Shown piece after piece: positions 6,798 through 16,170 of a DNA stretch of 36,517 bases. The notes under the pieces were generated by a model. It was not told where the DNA came from and did not search any database. It saw only the letters and a program-made list of their open reading frames with translations. The stretch is from assembly GCA_937885475.1 (NCBI GenBank), contig CAKZZR010000012.1, positions 1-36,517 on the forward strand, read 5' to 3'. The first letter of the stretch is position 1. The number at the start of each line of letters is the position of its first letter. Source of the stretch: an uncultured Treponema sp. (lineage in GTDB: Bacteria; Spirochaetota; Spirochaetia; Treponematales; Treponemataceae). Both the position numbers and the translations under genes were made by a program.

Positions 6798-9700
6798 ATG
6801 TTAAAAAAGTGTTTTATTCTGGCTTCTCTTTTTCTTTTAACAATTGGTATTGGTTTTATTGCTTCTTGTACGGTCGGTCTTGGCGACTCGGTTGATATTG
6901 AGGCTCCAAAAATTTCCATTTCGTATCCACCGGCTGCAAGTACCGTGCGTGGAGCGTTTATGCTTGCGGGCGACTGTTCAGACGACAAGGGCATGAAAAG
7001 CGTTGTCGTTACGGTTGCCGTTGACGGCGAGGAGACTGAGCGCTCGTACACTGCCGACCTTTTGAACGGCAACGCCAATTGGAGCGTAAAACTTAACGAG
7101 CCTGTGGAGGGTGCGTATCCGTTCAAGGACGGAAAGTATACTTTTTCTGCAAAGGCGGTTGATACCTCTGGACGAACTTCCGTGGTTACGCAGCGAACGC
7201 TTGAAATTGATAACACGGCGCCGGTTTTTGTCATTTCTGCGCCGGGAACGCTCAGCATTTCAAAGCCTACCAGCTACGGTTCCATCTTTAAAATCACCGG
7301 ACAGATTGCGGAGGAACATACTGTTTCTTCCATGATTCTGAATATTTACGACGAGAATAAAAAACTTCTGACTTCAAGCCCATGGGTAGAAAACGGCGTT
7401 ACAACTGCCGGAGGAACGAGCGTTACCTTTGCCAGTTACGATGAGAAAAAAGCCGACACGGAAATGTCAACGATGTATGCGTCCATCTATGATGTTGCCG
7501 CGGGAGGAACTCAGAATTTCTACTGCTCTGTTACGCTCAAGGATTCCGCAGGGCTGTGGCAAACTCCTTGGGACGAAAAAGGCAATGCGAACACCACGTC
7601 TGACGATGCGGACGACATAGGAAACACTACCAGCGGACTGTGGCTGAATGATTCTATCTACGGTGTGGACGCGGGCGCGAACGACCTTTTGAGTAAGAAC
7701 GCGACCCCGCAGTATTCAGTTTCTGACCTGATGACCTGTCTGAACGGCACCTATGTAGATTCCCGCGCGGAAGGCGACGCGGAGACGGTTGTAAGCGTTC
7801 TTGAGCGCACAAAGACCGACACAAAGACTGAATACCTTGCCTTCTCACTGAACAAGGATGCAAACCCTACGTATGAAATCCTCGGTTTTCCATTCACCGG
7901 GGCGGAAATAAAGAACAAGGCTTCAAAGTCAAGCTCCGTAACCTTTAAGGCTACCTTTGGACGCAACGAGACATATTTTAAGCCGTCCACCATTAAGGTT
8001 TATATGTTCGGTCCTTATACCGAGGCTGCCATTACCGAAGAGCTTTTGACCAGCATTTACGGCGACGTTGCCGGCTATGCAAAGAACAACCCGGCGCTGA
8101 GCCTGCTTGCATGGGACGGCTCTGTAAGCGGCGCGGACTCGTCAACCAGCTCCTGCACGGAATCAATCACGCTGCCGGACGACGTTGCCGCAAATTCCTA
8201 CTACGTATTCGGGGCAACCGGCAATGACCAGGACGGCATAGACTTCATCGCCAACAACGGCTACCGCTACGGCTTTGTGGGCGTTACATCGGGAATTGCG
8301 CCTACGGTAACTATTACTAAGCCGTCGGTTGCAGAACTGGCGAACGCGTATGGAAGCGCCGCCAGCCTTCTTTCTGAAGTGAATGCGACGGTGGAATCTT
8401 CTGAATCTGCCATTGCGTCCGCCCGTTACGAGATTACGGTTACGGATATAGAGACCTCTGCAAAACTTGGAACGATTACGGGCGACGCGAGCCTTGTAAG
8501 TTCCAGCGGTGTAATTGGTGAATCAAAAAAACTTGAGTTTTCATTCAACGCTGCAGACAGCGCAAAGTCTGTATGGACGGCAGAAAATGGCGTGAGCGTC
8601 GACCCGCGCATAATCGCAGAAAATTCCGGCAACTTATACCGCTATTCAGTTCTTGTATATGGGTATGATGTAGGTGGCGCTGAAGGAAAATCCTCTGCCG
8701 TTGCAACCTTGGATACTAAAAAGCCGGTCGTTGAAATAACGAACGTTTCTCCTGTTGCAGAAACGGAAACCGACGATGAGGGAGCGACAAAATACCGCAT
8801 AAACGGAATTGTAAAAATTGAGGCAAAAATTTCGGATGCCAACCTGAGCAAGGTTTATCTTGATGTCTCTGATGAAAATGGTACGACGCGCTCTCCTTCT
8901 ACCGGGGATTCAACCTTTGTGTCTGTTTCTGTTGATACGCGGGATTTTGCAGACGGCTCAAATCTTACTATTTCTGTAAAGGCGGTGGACAGCGCCGGAA
9001 ACGAGGCTACTGTTACCAGCACCGAATACATTGCCGACCAGACTACGGATATTCCGAAAGTAACGTTCATGGGTGTGCTGACCGACCCTGAATTGGCAGA
9101 AAGCGAGAATATTTCCGACGGACGAAATCTGTTCCTTACTACGGATAAAATCATGGCGTCAATCAGCGATGATGATGCGGTGGATTCTGTTCTAATCAAT
9201 TATAGAAAGGATGGCAGTGGCGATTACCTTGCTCTTTTGAGCAAGGAGGACATAAACAAGAGTTCCTATAATCTTAGTCAGGCGTTAACAAGCGGAGGTT
9301 CTTATTTAGCGGAAGGCGCCTATGAGTTTGTTATAACCGTAAAGGATAAAAAGACAGACGGAACTGCGGTTGCAACAAAGACAATCGGCCCGTTCTGGAT
9401 TGGAATTGACGAAGGAAATCCAAAAATCAACTTTGGTGCGACAAGCCAGAGTGGTGCATATACTTCTGCTGGTACTACAAAAACTATAAGTGGAACGGTG
9501 CAGGATTCGAGCGGAATGGTAACGATTCAACGTTATCCTACTAAGACAGATGCCTTGAACGGTACAAATCCGGAATTGGCATCTCCTATTGTAAAGGACG
9601 ATACAAGTTCAGACACAAAAACGGTTTCTACGGATGACGGAACCTCTTGGCAGGATTCTCTTGTAATTCCTGTTGGTGCAACAGAAGGACGCACTGTTTA

Positions 9701-12700
9701 TTATGTTGCAACGGATAAATATGGACGAACAGAAACCTACAGCTGGCGCTATAAAATTGATGGTACTGCACCAACCGCATGGTCGGATTGGACGGATGCA
9801 AATGACATGACTACTTGGACGAACAGTGCTTCCAAGACATATCGAATTTGCTTAAGCGACAGCTGGAATATTTCTGGTAACGCTGAATATGGAGATGCCA
9901 GCGGAATCGGAGATGTGGTTCTTACGGTAAAAGATAGCGAGAACAATTCAACTGATTATACAATGAAATTAAAAGAGGTTGCCGGCTCCTCAGACAGAGA
10001 CAGCCACTACTTCTATTATGAATACACCGTTCCGTTTACTGCTGATGGAGAATATTCAGTTCAGATTACAGCAAACGACAACGCCGGAAACAAAACGATA
10101 TTCCCTTCTGCAAGCACGTATTATTCTGCAAAAATTGATACGACCGCACCTGTTGTAGAAGATTTTAAGACATGGATTGGTAGCGAAGAGGTTACGGGAA
10201 CACCGAGCCTTACCAATGCAAACAAGGCAAACTTTAAGATTACGGCAACTATCAGCGATGTAAATGCAGGGCTTGCCCAAACTAATGGCGTTGTTGTTGT
10301 TGATAAAAATACGGTGATTTCTGGTGCTTCTGTAACTCATACGGGTTCTGCTTACACAATTACATTTCCTTCTAGCATTCACGAGTCTGTATTTACAACG
10401 GGAACTCATGAATTTGGTGTACGCGTAACAGACGGAGCTACGAATATTACCACAAAGACAAAGGCCGTGAGCATTGACGTTACCGCTCCTACTGTAAAAA
10501 TAAGCGGTCTTAGAAGCGATACCCCTACAACCAAATACAACAATCAGAACGTAGTTAATGGAAAGGTTGTGGTTACTGGTACAGCCGTTGACGAAACGGA
10601 ACTTGGCACAACAGGTGCTGTTTCCTGGACGCTTACAAAGAGCGGTTCAAGCAGTCCTGCAAAGAGCGGAACATTGGCTCTTGAAGGTGGCATAAGTGCC
10701 GCATGGGAATTATTGATAGACACAACGCAGCTTGATGACGCAACATATACGCTTTCTGTAAAAGCCAAGGATGCTGCGGCAAATGAATCAACGGCTTCAA
10801 CTTATTCTCTTGTTGTGGTACAGGCTTCTGACTATCCAGTTATAACTATCGGAGGCGGAGTACTCACTACAAAAACAGAAATTGATTCCGATGTAAAAGC
10901 AAAGAACCTTTTCAGCACTGCAGGAATGACGCTTACGGTTTCTGATGACGATGAGCTTGATACTGTAGTAGTTGCATACCGCGCGCATGGCAGTTCTGAT
11001 GCCTTTGTTCCATTGAAGACAGAAACCGCCGACAAGGACACGTCTCTGAACTTTACGGCTGACGTTCATGGGCTTGCTGTAGGTGAATACGACATACGTA
11101 TTACGGCAAAAGATAAAAAATCCGACATTACTGCAAACGGAGAGACTGTAACTCAAGCCGCGGTTTCAAAATACACTCCGAGTGACAGCGGTTATTTTGT
11201 AATCATCGTTGATACGGATACTCCGTATGTTACGGCAGATGATTCTGGTGCATTCCGCAAGGAAAATGCTCCAATTACGATAAGCGGAAAGGTAAGCGAT
11301 TCCACAGGAATCGTTACTATTGTGCGTGCGGACGATAAGACAGGAATAACGAATCCTGTTGCAGTTGCAACAATAACAGACTGTACAAGCCAGACGAGCT
11401 GGTCGGATACGCTTACAACCGGAAGCACTACAAAAACATATTATTATGTTGCAACAGACAAATACGGCAGAACAAACTTTATTGATTATAAATATGTAAT
11501 TGATAATAAGGCTCCAACTTTTGCTTCTGGTTGGAGCGATGAAAATGCAACCATGATTGCTGGCATGGAAGGAAAGACGGTAGATGGCGTTAAATACGTA
11601 AACAAAAATACGTTCACATTCAGGATTCCTGTTTCTGATTCATGGGTAAACAATGCCGTTCTTGATGATGTTAGCGGCATTGCTTCTGTAACAATGAACG
11701 TTACGAATGGTGGTACAACAACAGAAGCTGCGATGTCCAAGACAGAAGCATATGCCTACACGTATTCAGGAACTACATACGGCGAAGTGTACCATTATTA
11801 CAGTGTAACCCATACGTTCCAAGATGGACAGAATTCTGTTTCCATTACGGCAAAAGATAAGGCCGGAAACGATGTTACGTATGGAACGACATATACATTC
11901 AACGTGGACGTAACTTCGCCTGCACTTACGGTTTTACCAGAATCCGTGGCGGACTATTTAAAGGCTAAGCAAACCTTTACAGGAACTGCTTCTGATGGAA
12001 ATTTTGACAGGCTTGAGGTTACATATAAGGTTACCACAACGTCCGTGGTTTCAAACAGGGCAAAGAATGCTACGGCAGAAACAACGGCACCAATTACTGT
12101 TAATTCTGATAATTCTTGGTTTTGGACTATGCCAACTGACGGTAACTATGCTTCGCTTAAGTTTACGGCATATGATAAGGCTGGAAACAAGAGTATTTCG
12201 GACACTTACATAACTACCGTAGATATTCAGCAGCCGGAACTTAAACTGCTTGAAACAACTACGGATTGGCGAAACAGCACGACTCAGAATCTTAAGATTT
12301 ACGCTGGCGACTGGGGAACAGGTTCTTCATATTCAAGTGGAATTGCATCTGTGTCTTACAGTGATGGTTCTGCACGAACTGGCGACATGTCGCAGGGTGG
12401 CTTAAGGGATGCTAATGGAAAGTCTGAAAAAGAAACTGGACATGGAAATCTTTTGTATTATGAATACAGTTCCACATTTGACGGACTTTCTGACGGAACG
12501 ACTACATTTACAATTACGGCAACTGATGCCGCTGGTAATACCCCGGTTCAAAAAACTGCGACATATAATATTGACACACAGGCTCCTGCTGTTACCTCTA
12601 CAATCGGTTCTGGTTCTGCTCAATATCAACGAAAGAAGGAAGATTCTTCCACAGCATACGAAATCCGCGTGGCTCCGAATGACACGAATACAAGTGATAA

Positions 12701-14702
12701 CTCATTGCCGGTCAGTGGTATTAAATCTGTTTCTGTAAAGAAGAATGGAAATCTGGTATCAATTTATGAATCCTCTGAATTGACAGGCGGAAACTATTCT
12801 AAAGAGTTTTCTGTTGAGGCTGGCACAAAAACTTTAACTGACGGTTATAAGAGCATTTGGATATCCAGCACAGAAGTAACGGAAGGCACAAACATCTTTA
12901 CTATTTATGTTAAGGATTATGCTGGTAACGAAGGTTCTTCCGAAGTTTATTTCTATTATGATAAATCTGCTCCTGTTGTTGCATATACAAGCCATGCCGC
13001 TGGTGCGGTTGTCAATAAGACAATAACGGTTTCCGGAACAGTTCAGAAGAATACAATCATTTCTACTCCTCTTGAATATGCAAGTGGAATAACGCAGAGT
13101 TCTGCAAAGGTGCAGTGGTCTACGGACGGCACTTCTTGGACGGATCTTGCAGCGGGTACGGACTATACAGCCATTAGCATCGATGATACAAAATGGACTT
13201 TAACAGGGCTTGATACAACAAAACTGAACTCAAGCGCCACTGCGGCAGACAGGTACGTCCGCATTTATGTTGAGGATACATATAATAACGTAAGTTCAGA
13301 AAACCTTAAGCTCAGCGTTGATCAGAATGCAGACCGTCCGGTAATAGAGCTTTCTACAATTTCTGCTCTGAATGATGTTATCCCGCTTAAGAAAGTAAGC
13401 GGAACAATTTCTGACGACGACGGAATTACGAGCCTTAAGCTGTGGTATATAGAATCTTCTGCTTGGAATGGAACTGCGGTTCCGACCACAAGTTCAGATA
13501 ACGGCTGGACAAAAATAACGGTAAACGGCAGCGGTACATGGACGGTTTCTAATCTTTCTGATGAATCTCATAGCTGGCTGTTCTACGTAATAGACGCAAA
13601 TGGAGGCACTTTCTGGACGCACAGTACGGATTCTACGAACTTAACAGTTCCGTATCTTACCGTTAACAATGTAAAGGACAATAATACTGCGCCTCTTCCG
13701 TTCAAAGTAGATACGGTTGCTCCAAAGATTACCATGTATGTTTCAAATGAGGCGCTTGCGGCAGACTCGGATAAATGGCAGAGTGCAGGTACTGTATTCG
13801 GTGGAACTTCAAACAAGTTGTATATAAAGTTGGTTGTTCAGGAGCAGAATATGGTAACAAGTGAAGCTACCGTATATGCATTGCCTTCTCTTAAGATTGG
13901 AACAAAAACACCGGCTGTAAGTTTGCTTTCTGGTTCTTCTATAACTGTTGATGCTGATGCTACTCCGGCTATGTATACGTATCTTCTGGCTCCGATTACA
14001 TTGGATTCTGCTACATACGATAGTTTAAAAGGCTCTGTAACTGTAATGGCAACCCTTGCCGATAAATCTGCTCAGGAAGGTCAGGGCGGAACTAATATCA
14101 TTCTGGACTACACAGCGCCGGAGGTTAAGATTATCACACCTACGGCAACTATTTCGGATGCGGTAATTGCGGCTACGACAGTAAAAGGTACTGTAACGGA
14201 TGACTATTCTGCTATAAAGAAACTTGAATATGCAATTCCGCTTTCAGGAGTATCCTATACGGAAAGCTCCGAAAACTGGTCCAGCATTCTTGCTTCCAGT
14301 GCGGCATGGGAGCTTGCGTTTACTTCTGGTTCAACGGAATCTCCGGACAGCTTGCTTTATTATGTAAATGATATGAATGTGGCAGCAACTAAATATTCTG
14401 TTTCCGAAATTGAGGATGGTCTTGGTATTTACAAAGTTCCTGTATATTTCCGTGTAACAGACAGCGTTGGTAATATTGCCGTTGATAAGAGTCAGTTTGT
14501 TTACGCTGACCCTAACGGCGGTAAGCCAAAGGCTTGGATTAATGCACCGGAAGAAGGTTCTGTTACAAGTGGTACGGTAACCATTTATGGTGGTGCAAGC
14601 GACAACATCAGCGTTTCAAAGGTTTGCGTTCAGATTGACGCAAACGGCGATGGGGCGATTACAGAAGCGGACTATACTGCTATAGCAGCGGCTTCGGATT
14701 AA
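6798..14702 (+). CDS. Giant Ig-like repeat lipoprotein, part before the in-frame stop
   Basis: This is the first 2,634 residues of a frame that continues to 19385. The N-terminus is a lipoprotein signal: MLKK, a hydrophobic stretch and FIASC, lipidated Cys at residue 24. ATG 6798 is chosen over 6789 because AGGATGGG then sits at Shine-Dalgarno distance. The rest is a string of beta-rich Ig-like modules of about 100-165 residues, each opening with a hinge such as DNTAPVF, DTTAPVV, DVTAPTV or DKSAPVV and often closing with a KDxAGN-type turn. This fits bacterial Ig-like surface stalks or adhesins. An EF-hand-like loop lies near the end. Translation stops at TAA 14700-14702, although the same frame continues with the same style of modules. 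The ligand is unknown. Probably anchored in a membrane and displayed outside. Confidence 0.85.
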   Translation: MLKKCFILASLFLLTIGIGFIASCTVGLGDSVDIEAPKISISYPPAASTVRGAFMLAGDCSDDKGMKSVVVTVAVDGEETERSYTADLLNGNANWSVKLNEPVEGAYPFKDGKYTFSAKAVDTSGRTSVVTQRTLEIDNTAPVFVISAPGTLSISKPTSYGSIFKITGQIAEEHTVSSMILNIYDENKKLLTSSPWVENGVTTAGGTSVTFASYDEKKADTEMSTMYASIYDVAAGGTQNFYCSVTLKDSAGLWQTPWDEKGNANTTSDDADDIGNTTSGLWLNDSIYGVDAGANDLLSKNATPQYSVSDLMTCLNGTYVDSRAEGDAETVVSVLERTKTDTKTEYLAFSLNKDANPTYEILGFPFTGAEIKNKASKSSSVTFKATFGRNETYFKPSTIKVYMFGPYTEAAITEELLTSIYGDVAGYAKNNPALSLLAWDGSVSGADSSTSSCTESITLPDDVAANSYYVFGATGNDQDGIDFIANNGYRYGFVGVTSGIAPTVTITKPSVAELANAYGSAASLLSEVNATVESSESAIASARYEITVTDIETSAKLGTITGDASLVSSSGVIGESKKLEFSFNAADSAKSVWTAENGVSVDPRIIAENSGNLYRYSVLVYGYDVGGAEGKSSAVATLDTKKPVVEITNVSPVAETETDDEGATKYRINGIVKIEAKISDANLSKVYLDVSDENGTTRSPSTGDSTFVSVSVDTRDFADGSNLTISVKAVDSAGNEATVTSTEYIADQTTDIPKVTFMGVLTDPELAESENISDGRNLFLTTDKIMASISDDDAVDSVLINYRKDGSGDYLALLSKEDINKSSYNLSQALTSGGSYLAEGAYEFVITVKDKKTDGTAVATKTIGPFWIGIDEGNPKINFGATSQSGAYTSAGTTKTISGTVQDSSGMVTIQRYPTKTDALNGTNPELASPIVKDDTSSDTKTVSTDDGTSWQDSLVIPVGATEGRTVYYVATDKYGRTETYSWRYKIDGTAPTAWSDWTDANDMTTWTNSASKTYRICLSDSWNISGNAEYGDASGIGDVVLTVKDSENNSTDYTMKLKEVAGSSDRDSHYFYYEYTVPFTADGEYSVQITANDNAGNKTIFPSASTYYSAKIDTTAPVVEDFKTWIGSEEVTGTPSLTNANKANFKITATISDVNAGLAQTNGVVVVDKNTVISGASVTHTGSAYTITFPSSIHESVFTTGTHEFGVRVTDGATNITTKTKAVSIDVTAPTVKISGLRSDTPTTKYNNQNVVNGKVVVTGTAVDETELGTTGAVSWTLTKSGSSSPAKSGTLALEGGISAAWELLIDTTQLDDATYTLSVKAKDAAANESTASTYSLVVVQASDYPVITIGGGVLTTKTEIDSDVKAKNLFSTAGMTLTVSDDDELDTVVVAYRAHGSSDAFVPLKTETADKDTSLNFTADVHGLAVGEYDIRITAKDKKSDITANGETVTQAAVSKYTPSDSGYFVIIVDTDTPYVTADDSGAFRKENAPITISGKVSDSTGIVTIVRADDKTGITNPVAVATITDCTSQTSWSDTLTTGSTTKTYYYVATDKYGRTNFIDYKYVIDNKAPTFASGWSDENATMIAGMEGKTVDGVKYVNKNTFTFRIPVSDSWVNNAVLDDVSGIASVTMNVTNGGTTTEAAMSKTEAYAYTYSGTTYGEVYHYYSVTHTFQDGQNSVSITAKDKAGNDVTYGTTYTFNVDVTSPALTVLPESVADYLKAKQTFTGTASDGNFDRLEVTYKVTTTSVVSNRAKNATAETTAPITVNSDNSWFWTMPTDGNYASLKFTAYDKAGNKSISDTYITTVDIQQPELKLLETTTDWRNSTTQNLKIYAGDWGTGSSYSSGIASVSYSDGSARTGDMSQGGLRDANGKSEKETGHGNLLYYEYSSTFDGLSDGTTTFTITATDAAGNTPVQKTATYNIDTQAPAVTSTIGSGSAQYQRKKEDSSTAYEIRVAPNDTNTSDNSLPVSGIKSVSVKKNGNLVSIYESSELTGGNYSKEFSVEAGTKTLTDGYKSIWISSTEVTEGTNIFTIYVKDYAGNEGSSEVYFYYDKSAPVVAYTSHAAGAVVNKTITVSGTVQKNTIISTPLEYASGITQSSAKVQWSTDGTSWTDLAAGTDYTAISIDDTKWTLTGLDTTKLNSSATAADRYVRIYVEDTYNNVSSENLKLSVDQNADRPVIELSTISALNDVIPLKKVSGTISDDDGITSLKLWYIESSAWNGTAVPTTSSDNGWTKITVNGSGTWTVSNLSDESHSWLFYVIDANGGTFWTHSTDSTNLTVPYLTVNNVKDNNTAPLPFKVDTVAPKITMYVSNEALAADSDKWQSAGTVFGGTSNKLYIKLVVQEQNMVTSEATVYALPSLKIGTKTPAVSLLSGSSITVDADATPAMYTYLLAPITLDSATYDSLKGSVTVMATLADKSAQEGQGGTNIILDYTAPEVKIITPTATISDAVIAATTVKGTVTDDYSAIKKLEYAIPLSGVSYTESSENWSSILASSAAWELAFTSGSTESPDSLLYYVNDMNVAATKYSVSEIEDGLGIYKVPVYFRVTDSVGNIAVDKSQFVYADPNGGKPKAWINAPEEGSVTSGTVTIYGGASDNISVSKVCVQIDANGDGAITEADYTAIAAASD

Positions 14703-16170
14703 TTCATTGGTGATTATGCAAGCGGCATGTTGGTTGCCTCTACTTCCGCGGGTGCAAATGACTGGTATATTCTTGCTGGTGGCACGAACAGCTGGAAGTG
14801 TCCGATTATAACTGATGCCATTGGCAATTATTCAGGTTCGGAAACTACAATAGGAACCGTGGCTGTAAGTGAAACAACAACCGTAGGCAATACGACAAAG
14901 AATAATAAGTATCTTGTTGCCCGCGTGCGTGCAATCGACGGTGATGGTCTTAGCCGCGAATACACAAGTTATCATTGCATTGTTATAGATAATACGGCTC
15001 CGTGGTTTACGGATATGGCTGTCGTTCAATATGGTAGCGGTGTTACACCAACGGCAAGTTCTAGCCCTATCACTGAGCGGGAATATATTTCTGGTATGTA
15101 TATCAGCAATAATTCTGTTGCGGCAAATGGCAGCTGGTATCTTACAGGATATGTAAATTCTTCTACAGATATTTCTTCAATCAGTCGCACAGTGCTTGAG
15201 TCGCAGACAGCGGTTGTTGTGGAACTTCCTGAAGTAAGTACAACTTCTAATGTAGCAAAAATATCCAGCACCCAGTACAAGATTTTGATTCCGCTTGCAA
15301 CAAGTTCTTCCGGTATGATTTATGCAGAATTGAAGTCTGAAAATGGAGCTGGCACTGGTAACCAGGCTGTAAAAATTAATATAGATTCAACTGCGCCTAG
15401 TTTGTATACAACTACTGGCGCTGAAACCCAAGATGCAAGCACGAGTGAAAATCTTAGGCTTAAGAGTCAATCTAAGGTTCTTGGAACAGATTTGTCTTCT
15501 AACTCTGTAATTGAAAACTCTGACGGATACTTTACGTTTGGTGATAACGTAATTGAAGCAGGCTCAGGCTTGAGCTTTATTGCCTTCTATATGCAGAACG
15601 AAGTGAGCGCCAAAGTTTACGACCCGCTCAGCAGTAATAGCGGAACTGCAATTTCTGGCTCAAAAACTGCAAATGCGCTTTATATAAACGGAGACGGTCT
15701 TGCGGCATTCTATGTAACCGGGGCGACTCGTTCAACTCCATACAGCCTTACACATGCAGGCATAGATTCTGCACGCGTTCGCGTTGGAGGTTTGGTAAAA
15801 ATAGGTGGTTCTTACCACACCATTGCTTCTGTTGAAGGAACAACCGTAACTTTCAGTCCTGCATCTTCTACTGCATTTACCGAAGCCGAGCTTATCTATG
15901 CACAGGTTGTTGACCATCAGATTACAGAATATTTTGACACCGTATATGATGAGAACGATGACGCTTCAACTGCATTGATGAATGATGATGGCGATAAGAT
16001 GTGCGAAACAATCACTCAGATTGGTTCGACATATCAGTGGACGGCAAGCGTTAATTCAACAAATCTGCCGGATGGAAAGACATATATCTGCGTTGTTGCA
16101 ATGGATAACGCCGGAAACCTGTCTGTTGGTAAGATTAAATCAATCGTTGCAAACAACCGCCCGCGTATGA
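6900..16170 (+). repeat. Array of about twenty diverged Ig-like modules at protein level
   Basis: Hinge codons for a D-x-x-A-P type motif recur near nucleotides 7209, 8711, 9760, 10135, 10471, 11209, 11501, 11904, 12221, 12570, 12957, 13318, 13708, 14103, 14985 and 15382, with weaker ones near 9035, 9405, 10825, 14506 and 16149. Spacing is 300-500 bp except between 7209 and 8711. The modules are clearly diverged in DNA sequence; I saw no long identical tandem copies. The array runs across the in-frame TAA without a change in spacing or style, which argues that both sides were one gene. Confidence 0.75.
14637..14672 (+). other. EF-hand/dockerin-like calcium-binding loop
   Basis: The encoded loop DANGDGAITEAD has the oxygen-ligand pattern D1-N3-D5-G6-I8-D12 of EF-hand loops, with Asp rather than Glu at position 12 as in dockerins. 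It lies nine codons before the in-frame TAA. Only one loop is visible, so it is not a full dockerin; it may be a calcium-stabilised loop inside an Ig-like module. Confidence 0.55.

Noticed and set aside
14703..14760. Hairpin after the internal TAA that might promote readthrough
   Set aside because: Only a 4-bp GGCA/TGCC stem with a 7-nt loop is visible, which is expected by chance. Nothing better was seen after the TAG at 21503.
6900..16170. Tandem DNA repeats or CRISPR-like array in the giant gene
   Set aside because: The periodicity exists only at protein level; no near-identical direct DNA repeats were seen by eye.
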